A stretch of DNA of 15,233 bases from JBBKXJ01 sp037969395. GTDB lineage: Bacteria > Pseudomonadota > Gammaproteobacteria > Pseudomonadales > JAUIET01. Position numbers and translations under genes: made by a program. Location: NCBI GenBank assembly GCA_037969395.1, contig JBBKXJ010000283.1:1-15233 (forward strand), written 5' to 3'. The notes beneath the pieces were generated by a model. That model did not search any database and was not told the DNA's origin. It saw nothing but the letters and a program-made list of their open reading frames with translations. Positions 14,566-15,233 of this stretch are shown here, piece by piece (position 1 is the stretch's first letter; each line of letters opens with the position of its first letter).

Positions 14566-15233
14566 ATGAAGACCATAATTTATTGTTTAACTCTGCTGTT
14601 GCTGGCAGGTTGCGCGCTGACCACCAGTCAGCAATGCCAACTGCCTGATGCAAACGTGCGCTCGTCAGTCGTGCGCATCGCCGCACCCGACGGCAGCACC
14701 GCCAGCGGCGTAATCATCGCCAAAAACCGCGTACTCACGGTAGCCCATGCGGTTGAAGACGCCAGCAGCGCCATGGTCGAAGTCGACGGCCAATTTCAGG
14801 TGGCGACGGTGTTAGGCACCGATACCGACAATGACCTGGCGCTATTGTCCGTAACAACCAATGACCTTGTGCCAATGCCAGTGAGCAGCACGATGCTGCG
14901 CGAGTCGGAGGCTGTCTGGGCGATTGGTTACCCGCTGGCGCTTGAGCAAAAAATGAGCCTGGGTTTATATCAAAATATGTTCAATGGCCGCCTGTACACC
15001 AGCGCCCATATCAACAGCGGCAGCTCTGGTGGCGGTTTGCTACGTTGCCAGGCAGGCAACTTCGAACTGGCCGGCGTGGTACACGGCTACGTCGCTCAGC
15101 GCGCCGGCTCTAATTACGTCAATATCGGTGATTCGACGTCGGTTCCAGCCCGCAAAATTCAGAATTTTATCGCGTTGGTCGACAAGAAACTGCCGCCGTA
15201 TCGAGACACAGCAACGCTGGCACTGCGCACCGA
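14566..15233 (+). CDS. Trypsin-like serine protease lipoprotein (3' end cut by the window)
   Basis: The frame is open from ATG 14566 to the window edge, at least 222 codons. A short signal peptide ends in the lipobox LLAGC with cysteine 16, so the protein is probably lipid-anchored in the envelope. The chymotrypsin-fold triad is complete: H61 in TVAHAV, D90 in TDNDLALLSV and S154 in NSGSSGGGLL. Spacing fits a small HtrA/trypsin-2-type domain (about 33-190). No PDZ domain is seen before the edge, but it could follow. The Shine-Dalgarno match is weak (GGTGG). It is divergent from the SLT lipoprotein, and a joint envelope role is inference. Substrates are unknown. Confidence 0.85.
   Translation, partial: MKTIIYCLTLLLLAGCALTTSQQCQLPDANVRSSVVRIAAPDGSTASGVIIAKNRVLTVAHAVEDASSAMVEVDGQFQVATVLGTDTDNDLALLSVTTNDLVPMPVSSTMLRESEAVWAIGYPLALEQKMSLGLYQNMFNGRLYTSAHINSGSSGGGLLRCQAGNFELAGVVHGYVAQRAGSNYVNIGDSTSVPARKIQNFIALVDKKLPPYRDTATLALRT

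Overview
The window looks like chromosomal DNA of a marine- or soil-type gammaproteobacterium. GC content is moderate, apparently in the mid-50s per cent by eye. Several small families are ones I associate with Pseudomonas, Cellvibrionales or Spongiibacteraceae-like genomes: YqcC, the CPXCG small zinc protein, DUF6231, the so-called 'type 1 pili tip component' family, and an SLT-domain lipoprotein. This placement is inference; there is no rRNA or other strong phylogenetic marker. I see no IS element, phage gene, CRISPR array or tRNA. Genes are dense and mostly in short operons.

Layout. (1) 4-70 is a long imperfect hairpin with a tandem G-A internal loop, lying just beyond the 3' end of the next gene and almost touching the window edge. 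(2) 127-3696, minus strand: an OmpR-type response regulator followed, after a 285-nt gap, by an 861-residue CHASE2-PAS histidine kinase. A plausible sigma70 promoter, with a perfect palindrome over its -35, precedes the regulator. (3) 4140-7864, plus strand: a glycerolipid acyltransferase, a DinG-family iron-sulfur helicase and a YqcC protein; the last two overlap by ATGA. (4) 7840-12115, minus strand: zwf, pgl and edd form a tight operon that takes glucose-6-phosphate to KDPG, the upper Entner-Doudoroff path. A CPXCG zinc-ribbon protein follows, its 3' end overlapping yqcC tail to tail. eda is not in the window. (5) 12289-13462: three small genes, namely a ribbon-helix-helix-like protein divergent from zwf, a DUF6231 protein, and a small protein resembling the polyhydroxyalkanoate-granule region family. 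(6) 13463-13658: a convergent gap with a REP-like repeat. (7) 13659-15233: two divergent envelope lipoproteins, a lytic-transglycosylase-like protein and a trypsin-fold serine protease cut off by the window edge.

Most genes are housekeeping or ordinary accessory genes. I found no clearly new multi-gene system. The most unusual non-coding signals are the hairpin at 4-70, the chained inverted repeats upstream of the protease, and the palindrome at the response-regulator promoter. The most interesting protein question is whether the RHH-like protein next to zwf is a transcription factor under a misleading family name.
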